Source: CADEEN01 sp035716845
GTDB lineage: Bacteria; Pseudomonadota; Gammaproteobacteria; Burkholderiales; Burkholderiaceae_C
Assembly: GCA_035716845.1 (NCBI GenBank)
Contig: DASTJE010000203.1
Coordinates: forward strand, 1-17,429
DNA: 17,429 bases
Reading direction: 5' to 3'
The notes below the pieces were generated by a model. The model made no database searches, was not told the DNA's origin, and saw nothing but the letters and a program-made list of their open reading frames with translations. The position numbers and the translations under genes are program-made. Below are positions 8,997 to 17,429 of this stretch, in pieces. Every line of letters starts with the position of its first letter. Position 1 is the first letter of the stretch.

Positions 8997-10655
8997 TCAG
9001 ACGCGATGCCAGTCGAAGGCGGCCTTGTCGCCCTTGCCGTAGACCTTCAGCGCGCCCTTCTCGCCGACGGCGTTGGGGCGCTGGAAGATCCAGTTCTGCC
9101 AGGCGGTCAGGCGCCCGAAGACGCGCGTCCACATCGTCTCGGGGCCGTTGAAGCGCAGATTGGCTTCCATGCCGGTCAGCGCGTCGGGGCTCATCGCCAC
9201 GCGCTCCTCGATCGCGATGCGCGTCTCGTCGGCCCAGTCGATGTCGTCGGGGTTGCTGGTGACCAGCCCGAGCTTGAAAGCCGCGTCGGCATCGAGCAGC
9301 TGGCCGATCCGCGCCCGCACCGCGTCGATGGCCGGCGGCTCGTCGTAGAAGCGGCGCCCCAGGCGGCTCTGTCCGGTGGCCATCGGGTAGAGGCCGAAGT
9401 TGACCTCGCCGACGCCGATCCTGGGGGTGCGCGCGGCATCGTCGGGCAGGATCAGCTGGTAGCTGCGGTCGCAGGCCAGCGCCAACTCGAGGAAGCTGCC
9501 GACGAAACACGAGCCCGGCTCGATCAGCGCGAACAGGCTGCGCGAGCTCACGTCCAGGCGGCTGAAGGTGCGGCGCAGCAGGCCGATGGTCTCGCGCACG
9601 AACCAGTGGTCCTGGTGGGCCAGCAGCACCGCGTCCATCGCCTGCACCGCCGCGGCGTCGCCCTGCGACTTGACCAGCCAGGTGCCGATCTCGAGCTCGT
9701 TGGTGCGCATGTGCAGGATCGCGTCCTCCAGCTCGCGCGCCAGTTGCAAGGGATACCAGGCCGCACCGGCGGCCTCGATGGCCGCGGGGTCGCCCGCCAC
9801 GGGCGCCTGCGGGCCCCTGACCGTGAAGGTGGCGACCCGGCGCGCGCGGTCGATCTCGACCGTGACGTGGCCGTAGCGCACCGCGTCGGCCTCGACGGTG
9901 CGCTCGAGCGGCGTCAATGCCACGCCCTTGCCGTCGGCGGGGCGGTCGCTCTGCGCGGCCAGCTGCAGCGCTCGTTCCTGCACCTTGGCGGCGAACTGGG
10001 CCGGCTTGACCACCGCATCGACCAGGCGCCAGTCGACCGCCTTCTGGCCGCGCACACCCTCGCTCGTGGTGCAGAAGATGTCGGCCAGGTCGTGGCGCAC
10101 GCGGCGCTTGTCGGTCACGCGCGTCAGGCCGCCGGTGCCGGGCAGCACGCCCAGCAGCGGCACCTCGGGCAGGCTGACGGCGCTGCTGCGGTCGTCGACC
10201 AGGATGATCTCGTCGCAGGCCAGCGCCAGTTCGTAGCCGCCGCCGGCGCAGGCGCCGTTGACGGCGGCCAGGAACTTCAGCCCCGAGTGCCGCGAAGAGT
10301 CCTCCAGCCCGTTGCGCGTCTCGTTGGTGAACTTGCAGAAGTTCACCTTCCAGGCGTGGCTCGACAGGCCCAGCATGAAGATGTTGGCGCCCGAGCAGAA
10401 CACGCGGTCCTTCGCGCTGGTCACCACCACCGTACGCACCTCGGGGTGCTCGAAACGGATGCGGTTGATCGCGTCGTTGAGCTCGATGTCGACGCCCAGG
10501 TCGTAGCTGTTGAGCTTGAGCTTGTAGCCCGGGCGCAGGCCGGCGTTCTCGTCGAAGTCGGCCGCGAGCGTGGCCACCGGGCCCTCGAAGCTCAGCCTCC
10601 AGTGCCGGTATTGGTTCGGGTGGGTCCGGTAGTCGACGATCGGGTGGCTGCTCAT
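8997..10655 (-). CDS. boxC: 2,3-epoxybenzoyl-CoA dihydrolase BoxC
   Basis: A 552-residue crotonase-superfamily ring-opening enzyme that converts 2,3-epoxybenzoyl-CoA and two waters to 3,4-dehydroadipyl-CoA semialdehyde and formate. The N-terminal crotonase module contains FCSGANIFML (86-95) and NGACAGGGYELALACDEI (133-150, with E142). A second crotonase-like segment follows in the C-terminal half (SCFVGSFLELALACDRSYQ region), the duplicated arrangement that makes BoxC about twice the size of ordinary hydratases. The start is ATG 10655 with an AGGAG ribosome site (10662-10666) 6-7 nt upstream. The in-frame ATG at 10694 is rejected because it lies upstream of the likely -10 box and so would not be in the transcript. 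It is the first structural gene after boxR and behind its own promoter. Confidence 0.96.
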   Translation of the reverse strand: MSSHPIVDYRTHPNQYRHWRLSFEGPVATLAADFDENAGLRPGYKLKLNSYDLGVDIELNDAINRIRFEHPEVRTVVVTSAKDRVFCSGANIFMLGLSSHAWKVNFCKFTNETRNGLEDSSRHSGLKFLAAVNGACAGGGYELALACDEIILVDDRSSAVSLPEVPLLGVLPGTGGLTRVTDKRRVRHDLADIFCTTSEGVRGQKAVDWRLVDAVVKPAQFAAKVQERALQLAAQSDRPADGKGVALTPLERTVEADAVRYGHVTVEIDRARRVATFTVRGPQAPVAGDPAAIEAAGAAWYPLQLARELEDAILHMRTNELEIGTWLVKSQGDAAAVQAMDAVLLAHQDHWFVRETIGLLRRTFSRLDVSSRSLFALIEPGSCFVGSFLELALACDRSYQLILPDDAARTPRIGVGEVNFGLYPMATGQSRLGRRFYDEPPAIDAVRARIGQLLDADAAFKLGLVTSNPDDIDWADETRIAIEERVAMSPDALTGMEANLRFNGPETMWTRVFGRLTAWQNWIFQRPNAVGEKGALKVYGKGDKAAFDWHRV

Positions 10656-10682
10656 GACGGGCTCCTGAAGGGGATGACACGC

Positions 10683-10710
10683 ATTATCGTGCATCTCATC
10701 GGTTCGTCAA
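10683..10710 (-). promoter_or_regulatory. Candidate sigma70 promoter of the boxCBA operon
   Basis: On the minus strand, TTGACG (10710-10705) and GATAAT (10688-10683) are separated by 16 nt; they match 5/6 and 5/6 of the consensus. The predicted transcript starts near 10676 and gives a leader of about 20 nt before the boxC ATG at 10655, including its AGGAG site. A TGCA palindrome sits in the spacer (10690-10693), where a bound repressor would block RNA polymerase. Confidence 0.7.
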
Positions 10711-10723
10711 CCAATAACATGCA
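10690..10723. promoter_or_regulatory. Candidate BoxR operator (two TGCA sites) at the boxC promoter
   Basis: Two TGCA tetramers lie at 10690-10693 and 10720-10723, one inside the -35/-10 spacer and one 9 nt upstream of the -35 box. From memory, BzdR and BoxR operators in Azoarcus contain repeated TGCA cores, which makes these the natural candidates. Binding here would repress the operon. Inferred from sequence pattern only. Confidence 0.5.
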
Positions 10724-10738
10724 ACTTGCTTCCTATCG

Positions 10739-11695
10739 TTAACCCTTAATCTGCAGCGCCTCACGCACCATCTGACGCAGGTCCGCAAAGGTCTCGTCGA
10801 GCGCGCGAGCGCTGGTGTCGAGGTGGAACTCGGCCTTGGAGTAGAACGCGGCGCGGCCGGCCAGGATGCCCTTGAGGTCTTCCATCGCCTCCCTGCTCGC
10901 GGCCATCGGCCGCAGGTCGCCCTGGGCCGTGACGCGCCTCATGTGGTCCTCGGGGTCGGCCTTGAGCCACACGGTCGTGCAATGCGCCAGCAGCAGGTTG
11001 AAGGTGGCTGCGTCGGAGACGATGCCTCCGGGCGTGGCAATCACCGCCTCGGGGTAGATCTGGATCGCCTCCTCGAGCGCGCGGCGCTCGTAGCGGCGGT
11101 AGGCGTTCTGGCCGTACAGCCCCTGGATCTCGCTGACGCTGCAGCCGGCGAACTTCTCGATCTCGCGGCTGAGCTCGACGAACGGAAAGCCCAGGTCGTC
11201 GGCCAGGCGCTGTCCCAGCGTGCTCTTGCCTGCGCCGCGCAGGCCGACCAGCGCGACGCGCGGGCTGCGCGCGGCATTGCCGCCGCCGGTGCCGAGCATC
11301 TCGCCAACCGCGACGCGCACGCGGCGCAGCGTCGCCTCGTCGCGATGCTCGAGGAGTTCGCGGATCAGCAGCCACTCCGGCGACGAGGTCGTCACGTCGC
11401 CGATCAGCTCGGCCAGCGTGCACTGCAGCGCTCCCGCCACTTGCAGCAGCACCAGGATCGACGCATTGCCGATGCCGTATTCCAGGTTGGCCAGGTGGCG
11501 CTCGGACACGTCGGCGGCGTGCGCCACGGCCTTGCGCGTCATGCCACGCCGCGAGCGCAGTGCGCGCACGCGCTCGCCCAGGCCGACCAGGAAGGGGTTC
11601 TTGTCCTCCCCCGCCTCGCCCGCGTCGACGGCCTCCGCGCCCTCGGCCCCCGCGGTCGGTGTTAACCCGGTCTCATGCAATATAGTGCTTGACAT
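10739..11695 (-). CDS. boxR: BoxR, XRE-family transcriptional repressor with shikimate-kinase-like domain
   Basis: A 318-residue regulator of the benzoyl-CoA pathway. Residues about 36-98 form an XRE/Cro-type helix-turn-helix domain (LGERVRALRSRRGMTRKAVA, then SERHLANLEYGIGNASI). A linker of about 45 residues leads to a shikimate-kinase-like domain starting at 145, with Walker A GLRGAGKST (151-159), a TPGGI loop (221-225) and an LRPM lid-like segment (261-264). In Azoarcus, BoxR/BzdR proteins use this domain to sense benzoyl-CoA and release DNA. ATG 11695 was chosen because the open frame continues far upstream only through bclA antisense sequence, and the HTH follows at a normal distance; no strong ribosome site is visible. 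It lies 83 nt upstream of boxC on the same strand and diverges from the DUF4863-bclA operon. Confidence 0.94.
   Translation of the reverse strand: MSSTILHETGLTPTAGAEGAEAVDAGEAGEDKNPFLVGLGERVRALRSRRGMTRKAVAHAADVSERHLANLEYGIGNASILVLLQVAGALQCTLAELIGDVTTSSPEWLLIRELLEHRDEATLRRVRVAVGEMLGTGGGNAARSPRVALVGLRGAGKSTLGQRLADDLGFPFVELSREIEKFAGCSVSEIQGLYGQNAYRRYERRALEEAIQIYPEAVIATPGGIVSDAATFNLLLAHCTTVWLKADPEDHMRRVTAQGDLRPMAASREAMEDLKGILAGRAAFYSKAEFHLDTSARALDETFADLRQMVREALQIKG
11676..11679. promoter_or_regulatory. Candidate BoxR site (TGCA) upstream of the bclA-operon promoter
   Basis: TGCA lies 9 nt upstream of the TTGACA -35 box of the plus-strand promoter, the same spacing as at the boxC promoter. It sits inside the first codons of boxR. 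A second half site is not obvious; TATAGTGC (11681-11688) resembles TATCGTGC (10685-10692) at the other promoter. Pattern-based inference. Confidence 0.45.
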
Positions 11696-11717
11696 TGCCG
11701 TATTCGAACCGTATCGT
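11689..11717 (+). promoter_or_regulatory. Candidate sigma70 promoter of the DUF4863-bclA-hydrolase-transporter operon
   Basis: A perfect TTGACA (11689-11694) and TATCGT (11712-11717, 4/6) are separated by 17 nt. It points toward the DUF4863 gene at 11792 and gives a leader of about 65-70 nt. The -35 box covers the boxR start codon on the other strand (CAT at 11693-11695), so polymerase or repressor bound here should interfere with boxR expression. Confidence 0.65.
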
Positions 11718-11727
11718 CCTGGCACGC

Positions 11728-11756
11728 ACAATAATTCATCTTCGTCCGCCCGGCAA
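11728..11756 (-). promoter_or_regulatory. Candidate promoter of boxR
   Basis: On the minus strand, TTGCCG (11756-11751) and TATTGT (11733-11728) have a 17-nt spacer, each matching 4/6 of the sigma70 consensus. The start would be near 11721, about 25 nt ahead of the boxR ATG. It overlaps the divergent promoter's transcribed leader. Weak match, so moderate confidence. Confidence 0.4.
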
Positions 11757-11791
11757 GCCCGGGGTCCTGGACGGGGTGGAGGAGCCGCCCG

Positions 11792-12262
11792 ATGACCACG
11801 CCCGAGTCCTTCCGCGCCCAGATCGCCTCGCTGACGACCCAGCTCGCAGGCCGGCCGCTCGACGCAGCCCTGGACGCCTGGCTCAATGCCGCGCACGGCG
11901 CCGGCAGCGCCACGTACCGCGAATTCAAGGCCGCGTGCCAGGCTGGCGTCACCGCCGGCTGGCTGTGCAACCGCGAAGGCGGCGGCATCCGCTACGGGCG
12001 CATCTTCAAGCCTGCGGACGACTTGCACGGCTTCTCGGTCGACGTGGTGGACATGCGCGACGTCGTCGGGCCGCAACACACGCACCCGAACGGCGAGATC
12101 GACCTGATCATGCCGATCGAGGGCGATGCGCGCTTCGACGGCCGCCCCGCCGGCTGGCTGGTCTGCCCGCCCGGCAGCGCGCATCGCCCCACCGTGAGCC
12201 AGGGCCGCGCACTCGTGCTGTACCTGCTGCCGCAGGGCGCGATCCAGTTCACAGGCCAATGA
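11792..12262 (+). CDS. DUF4863 family cupin-like protein (PnbB / 4-hydroxylaminobenzoate lyase-like)
   Basis: A 156-residue small cytoplasmic protein, first in the plus-strand operon. It has a helical N-terminus (about 1-58) and a cupin-like C-terminal barrel: H96, H98 and E102 in HTHPNGEID (96-104) and H131 in CPPGSAHRPT (125-134) make a plausible metal site. Family recognition is by pattern: this looks like DUF4863, which I recall includes the 4-hydroxylaminobenzoate lyase PnbB of nitrobenzoate degraders and which is often found beside box genes. No nitroreductase gene is in the window, so a nitroaromatic role is not supported here; a housekeeping role in benzoyl-CoA metabolism is equally possible. 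The start ATG at 11792 has a strong GGAGGAG ribosome site, and bclA follows after 27 nt. Confidence 0.8.
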   Translation: MTTPESFRAQIASLTTQLAGRPLDAALDAWLNAAHGAGSATYREFKAACQAGVTAGWLCNREGGGIRYGRIFKPADDLHGFSVDVVDMRDVVGPQHTHPNGEIDLIMPIEGDARFDGRPAGWLVCPPGSAHRPTVSQGRALVLYLLPQGAIQFTGQ

Positions 12263-12289
12263 AGACCGGTCACTGAAGGAGCCCCGCCG

Positions 12290-13887
<1,598 letters not shown>

Positions 13888-13891
<4 letters not shown>

Positions 13892-14748
13892 GCACGCCGG
13901 GCCGCGCCCCAGTGCTCGCCCCCGGAGCGCGCAGCGCGCAGGCAAATCCAGCGGATGCCAGCGGCCTCGTGCACATCGACTGGGCCGGTCGCCCGGTCGA
14001 CATCGAAGTGCGCTGGATCGCGCCCGAGCGCCGCGACGCCCCGCTCGTGGTGTTCCTGCACGAGGGCCTGGGTTCGGTGGCGATGTGGCGCGACTTCCCG
14101 CAACGCCTGTGCGACGCCGCGGGCGCGCGCGGACTGGTCTACTCGCGCCCCGGCTACGGCCGCTCGACGCCGCGCCCCGGCGCAGAGGCCTGGGCGCCCG
14201 ACTTCATGCACCGCCAGGCGCACGAGGTGCTGCCCGCGCTGCTGGCCGCGCTGGGCATCGACGCGGCGCGCGAGCGGCCCTGGCTGCTCGGCCACAGCGA
14301 CGGCGGCTCGATCGCCCTGCTGTACGCCGCGCGCTTCCCGCGCCAGGTGGCCGGGCTCGCAGTGCTGGCGCCGCACATCCTGGTGGAGGACGTGTCGATC
14401 GCGAGCATCGCGCGCGCGCGCGAGGCCTACCTCGCAGGCGACCTGCGCGCCCGGCTGGCACGCCACCACGCCGACCCGGACTCGGCGTTCTGGGGCTGGA
14501 ACGACATCTGGCTGCACCCTGCGTTCCGCGCCTGGTCGATCGAGGACGAGCTCGGCGCCATCGCCTGCCCGCTGCTGGCGGTGCAGGGCCTCGAAGACGA
14601 GTACGGTACCCTCGAACAGGTGCGCGGCATCGCGCGCCGCGTGCCCGGCGCGCGCGTGCTGGAGCTCGCGGACTGCGGCCACTCGCCGCATCGGGATCAA
14701 CCCGAGGCGGTGATCGCGGCGGTTGTCCGGCACATGCAATTAGTTTAG
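13888..14748 (+). CDS. Alpha/beta hydrolase fold protein
   Basis: A 286-residue alpha/beta hydrolase with a complete catalytic triad: nucleophile S137 in GHSDGG (135-140), D237 in GLEDEYGT and H265 in CGHSPHRD. The oxyanion loop reads HEGLG (58-62) in place of the usual HGxG. The start overlaps the bclA stop (ATGA), so the two proteins should be made together. Hydrolases of this type recur next to box genes and have been called putative lactonases or esterases; the substrate is unknown to me. Possible jobs are hydrolysing an aromatic ester to benzoate, a dead-end CoA thioester, or a lactone formed from pathway intermediates. No signal peptide is seen, so it acts in the cytoplasm. Confidence 0.87.
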
Positions 14749-14756
14749 AGTTAAAC
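14733..14756. promoter_or_regulatory. Possible regulatory site before the transporter genes: CATGCAA plus inverted repeat
   Basis: The junction between hydrolase and permease contains CATGCAA (14733-14739) and an inverted repeat GTTTA-GAGT-TAAAC (14743-14756), in an AT-rich patch unusual for this DNA. CATGCAA also occurs at 10718-10724 and 11674-11680 in the two box promoter regions. No convincing -35/-10 pair is seen. It overlaps the last codons of the hydrolase, so part of it is coding. Confidence 0.35.
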
Positions 14757-14776
14757 CAATTCGCCCGCCCCGCCCG

Positions 14777-15658
14777 ATGGATGCCGCCACCTTCCTGATC
14801 CAGTGCCTGAACGCGCTGCAGTACGGGCTGCTGCTGTTCCTGGTGGCCTCGGGGCTGACGCTGATCTTCGGCATCATGGGCGTCATCAACCTGGCGCACG
14901 GCAGCTTCTACATGATCGGCGCCTACATGGCGTTTGCGCTGGCCCCGCTGGTGCAGGCCACCTTCGGCGGCGGCTTCTTCGCCACGCTGGCCGCGGGCCT
15001 CGCGCTGTCGGTGGTGTTCGGCTACCTGCTCGAGTGGGTGTTCTTCAGCTTCCTCTACGAGCGCGAGCACCTGCAGCAGGTGCTGATGACCTACGGCCTG
15101 ATCCTCGTCTTCGAGGAGCTGCGCAGCCTGCTGGTGGGCGACGACGTGCACGGCGTCAAGGCGCCCGACTGGCTGGCCGGCACGCTGCCGCTGGGCGAGG
15201 TGATGACCTACCCGGTGTACCGCCTGTTCATCAGCGGCGTGTGCCTCGCGCTCGCGCTGGGCATGTACCTGGTGTTCACGCGCACGCGGCTGGGCATGAT
15301 GATCCGCGCCGGCAGCACCAACCGCGAGATGGTTCAGTCGCTGGGCATCGACATCTCGTTCCTCTACCGCGTGGTGTTCGCCGCCGGTGTGGCGATCGCG
15401 GTGCTGGCGGGCATGATCGCCGCGCCGGTGTCCTCGGTGTACCCGGGCATGGGCAACTCGGTGCTGATCATCTGCTTCGTCGTGGTGGTGATCGGCGGCA
15501 TCGGCTCGATCCGCGGCGCGCTCGTGGCGGCGCTGCTGATCGGCGTGGTGGACACCTTCGGCAAGGTGCTGCTGCCGCAGGCCGCCGGCGTGCTGGTGTA
15601 CGTGCTGATGGCGCTGATCCTCCTGTGGCGGCCCGACGGCCTCTTCAAGGCGGGCTGA
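14777..15658 (+). CDS. ABC transporter permease, LivH type (branched-chain amino acid/aromatic acid uptake family)
   Basis: A 293-residue polytopic inner-membrane protein with about eight hydrophobic segments (roughly 10-32, 40-60, 66-90, 103-119, 147-168, 196-216, 228-245, 248-286). Family signature MGVINLAHGSFYMIGAY (34-50) and the ATPase-contact loop TRLGMMIRAGSTNREMVQSL (170-189) identify a LivH-type permease. It sits in an operon with benzoate-CoA ligase, so benzoate or a similar aromatic acid is a likelier substrate than leucine; this rests on context. The ribosome site before ATG 14777 is weak. The binding protein gene is not in the window. Confidence 0.93.
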   Translation: MDAATFLIQCLNALQYGLLLFLVASGLTLIFGIMGVINLAHGSFYMIGAYMAFALAPLVQATFGGGFFATLAAGLALSVVFGYLLEWVFFSFLYEREHLQQVLMTYGLILVFEELRSLLVGDDVHGVKAPDWLAGTLPLGEVMTYPVYRLFISGVCLALALGMYLVFTRTRLGMMIRAGSTNREMVQSLGIDISFLYRVVFAAGVAIAVLAGMIAAPVSSVYPGMGNSVLIICFVVVVIGGIGSIRGALVAALLIGVVDTFGKVLLPQAAGVLVYVLMALILLWRPDGLFKAG

Positions 15659-15660
15659 CC

Positions 15661-16662
15661 ATGCAGGACAAGGGCAAGCTCGCCTTCGTCGCGCTGGTGT
15701 TCGCGGCGCTGGCGCTGTACCCGCTGGTGGGCGGCAAGTACGGCGTCGACCTCGTCACCAAGATCATGGTCTACGCCATCTTCGCGCTCAGCCTCGAGCT
15801 GCTGGTGGGTGGCACCGGCCTGGTGTGCTTCGGCCAGGCGGCGTTCTTCGGCATCGGCGCCTACGCCGCGGTGCGCCTGTCGCCCGAGGCCGACCCGGCC
15901 TCCATCGCCTGGCTGCTGCCGGCGTCGATCGCGCTGGCGGGCCTGTACGCGCTGGCGGTGGGTGCGCTGTCGCTGCGCACCAAGGGCGCGTACTTCATCA
16001 TGGTGACGCTGGCCTTCGCGCAGATGGCCTATTACGTGGTGCACGACACGCCGCTGGGCGGCGGCACCGACGGCATCTACCTCAACGTCAAGCCGGTGCT
16101 GGGCAGCCTGGTCGACCTGGACCGCCCCCTCGTGATGTACGGGTTCACGCTGGCATCGCTGGTGCTCGTGTTCGCGCTGCTGGCGCTGGTGGCGCGCTCG
16201 CGCTTCGGGCGCGCGCTGGCGGGCATCCGCGTCAACGAGCAGCGCATGCGCGCCACCGGCTTCTCGACCTACCCCTACAAACTGGCCGCCTTCACGCTGT
16301 CGGGCGCGCTGGCCGGCTGGGCCGGCTTCCTGTTCGCGGTGAAGGACGGCTACGTCAACCCCGAGATGCTGTCGTGGCACCAGTCGGGCTGGGTGCTCAT
16401 CATGGTGATCCTCGGCGGCATCGGGCACCTGCGCGGCGCACTGATCGGCGCCTTCGCCTTCGTGCTGCTGCAGGAGTTCTTCAAGTCGGAGCCCGTCTTC
16501 GGCGCCTTCGCCAAGCACTGGCACCTGGGCCTGGGCCTGACCATCATCGCCAGCGTGGCGCTGCTGCCCAAGGGCCTGGTGGGCCTGCCGGCCGTGCTGC
16601 GCACGCGCCTGCTGGGGCGCGACGCGCGCCGCGCCCAGGGCGAGCAGGGGCAGCCGCGATGA
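15661..16662 (+). CDS. ABC transporter permease, LivM type
   Basis: A 333-residue second permease subunit, starting 2 nt after the LivH-type stop. Hydrophobic segments lie near 7-24, 33-50, 56-72, 85-103, 110-127, 159-178, 208-226, 244-271 and 288-308. Signatures are GGTGLVCFGQAAFFGIGAYA (50-69), SLRTKGAYFIMVTLAFAQM (104-122) and the ATPase-contact loop RFGRALAGIRVNEQRMRATG (181-200). ATG 15661 was chosen because it gives a normal N-terminus right after the upstream stop, although the open frame extends further left. It forms the transmembrane pore with the LivH-type protein. The charged C-terminal tail (319-333) is not needed for the fold and overlaps the next gene (ATGA). Confidence 0.93.
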   Translation: MQDKGKLAFVALVFAALALYPLVGGKYGVDLVTKIMVYAIFALSLELLVGGTGLVCFGQAAFFGIGAYAAVRLSPEADPASIAWLLPASIALAGLYALAVGALSLRTKGAYFIMVTLAFAQMAYYVVHDTPLGGGTDGIYLNVKPVLGSLVDLDRPLVMYGFTLASLVLVFALLALVARSRFGRALAGIRVNEQRMRATGFSTYPYKLAAFTLSGALAGWAGFLFAVKDGYVNPEMLSWHQSGWVLIMVILGGIGHLRGALIGAFAFVLLQEFFKSEPVFGAFAKHWHLGLGLTIIASVALLPKGLVGLPAVLRTRLLGRDARRAQGEQGQPR

Positions 16663-17411
16663 GCGCAGCCGAGGTGCTGCTGCGCGGCCTCGGCCTGACG
16701 CGCCGCTGGGGCGGGCTGGTCGCCGTCAACCAGGTGTCGCTCGACCTCGCGCGCGGCGAGGTGCACGCAGTGATCGGCACCAACGGCGCGGGCAAGTCCA
16801 CGCTGATCAACATGCTCTCGGGCGAGATCCCGCCCTCCGACGGGCGCGTCGAGCTGATGGGCCACGACGTGACGGCGTGGCCGCAGCCGCGGCGCGCGCG
16901 CGCCGGGCTGGGGCGCAGCTACCAGCGCAACACCATCTTCCCGAGCTTCACCGTGTTCGAGAACTGCCGGCTCGCCGCGCAGGCCCGCACGCAACGGCCG
17001 TGGCAATTCTGGGCCGACGCACAGCGCTGCGAGGCCAGCGCCGCCGCCGCGCACGCGGCCGCCGCGCGCACCGGCCTGGCCGACTGGCTCGACCGCGAGG
17101 CCGGCCTGCTCTCGCACGGCCAGAAGCGCCAGCTCGAGATCGCGATGTGCCTGGCCACCGACCCGCAGGTGCTGCTGCTCGACGAGCCGCTGGCCGGCAT
17201 GGGCGCCGAGGAGACCGACCGCATGCTCGAACTGCTGGCCGAGCTGCGGCCCGGCCACGCCATCCTGCTCGTCGAGCACGACATGGACGCCGTGTTCCGC
17301 ATCGCCGACCGCATCACGGTGATGGTCAACGGCGCCACCATCGCGTCGGGCACGCCCGAGGCGGTGCGCGAGAACCCCGAGGTGCAGGCCGCCTACCTGG
17401 GCGGCCACTGA
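16659..17411 (+). CDS. ABC transporter ATP-binding protein, LivG type
   Basis: A 250-residue cytoplasmic ATPase powering uptake through the two permeases. Walker A is GTNGAGKST (40-48), the Q-loop Q89 lies in GRSYQRN, the signature LSHGQKRQLEIAM starts at 151 (LSHGQ in place of LSGGQ, usual for LivG), Walker B is VLLLDEPLAGM (171-181) with E176, and the switch histidine is H207 in LVEHDMD. The C-terminal VQAAYLGG (242-249) is the Liv-family ending. The start ATG overlaps the LivM-type stop (ATGA). A LivF-type partner is expected next and seems to begin at the window edge. Confidence 0.95.
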   Translation: MSAAEVLLRGLGLTRRWGGLVAVNQVSLDLARGEVHAVIGTNGAGKSTLINMLSGEIPPSDGRVELMGHDVTAWPQPRRARAGLGRSYQRNTIFPSFTVFENCRLAAQARTQRPWQFWADAQRCEASAAAAHAAAARTGLADWLDREAGLLSHGQKRQLEIAMCLATDPQVLLLDEPLAGMGAEETDRMLELLAELRPGHAILLVEHDMDAVFRIADRITVMVNGATIASGTPEAVRENPEVQAAYLGGH

Positions 17412-17422
17412 GGGACACCGCG

Positions 17423-17429
17423 ATGAGCG
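17423..17429 (+). CDS. Start of next gene, probably the LivF-type ATP-binding protein (partial, first two codons)
   Basis: ATGAGC begins 11 nt after the LivG-type stop and is preceded by AGGGA at a workable ribosome-site distance. Nothing of the protein can be seen. LivF is expected here because Liv-type transporters use two ATPases and only one is present so far; the identity is inferred from gene order alone. Confidence 0.45.

Noticed and set aside
10656..10694. Upstream in-frame start for boxC at 10694
   Set aside because: It lies upstream of the predicted -10 box at 10683-10688 and lacks a ribosome site; ATG 10655 has AGGAG at good spacing.

Overview
The window is very GC-rich and tightly packed. 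It is almost certainly from the Burkholderiales (Betaproteobacteria): the genes form a classical box (aerobic benzoyl-CoA) cluster with BoxR-type regulation, and the boxB-boxA gap holds a G/C-rich inverted-repeat element of a kind I recall as common between genes in Comamonadaceae and Sphaerotilaceae relatives. I cannot name the genus.

Layout. (1) Positions 1-531, minus strand: the N-terminal part of a fumarylacetoacetate-hydrolase-family enzyme (fumarylpyruvate-hydrolase-like), cut by the window edge. (2) 665-2613, plus strand: two coupled c-type cytochromes, one diheme (c4-like) and one triheme lipoprotein, with no dehydrogenase beside them. (3) 2642-11695, minus strand, in transcription order from high to low coordinates: boxR, boxC, boxB, boxA, an enoyl-CoA hydratase/isomerase, a 3-hydroxyacyl-CoA dehydrogenase and a 3-oxoadipyl-CoA thiolase. 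(4) 11792 to the end, plus strand: a cupin-like DUF4863/PnbB-type protein, benzoate-CoA ligase (bclA), an alpha/beta hydrolase, two LivH/LivM-type permeases, a LivG-type ATPase and the first codons of the next gene. No stretch over 300 bases lacks a gene; the longest gap is 532-664.

How it works together. An ABC transporter probably imports benzoate or a related aromatic acid. BclA forms benzoyl-CoA, BoxA/BoxB make the 2,3-epoxide, and BoxC opens the ring to 3,4-dehydroadipyl-CoA semialdehyde plus formate. The aldehyde dehydrogenase BoxD that should oxidise the semialdehyde is not in the window. The three minus-strand beta-oxidation genes can then take dehydroadipyl-CoA through 3-oxoadipyl-CoA to succinyl-CoA and acetyl-CoA. 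BoxR (XRE helix-turn-helix plus shikimate-kinase-like domain) is expected to repress the cluster until benzoyl-CoA appears.

Regulation visible in the DNA. Both main promoters have good sigma70-type boxes, and both carry TGCA exactly 9 nt upstream of a TTGAC(A/G) -35 box. This fits a shared BoxR operator. The catabolic system itself is known. The less explained parts are the operator geometry, the DUF4863 and hydrolase genes in the ligase operon, the orphan cytochrome pair, and the repeat element that abuts the boxA start codon.
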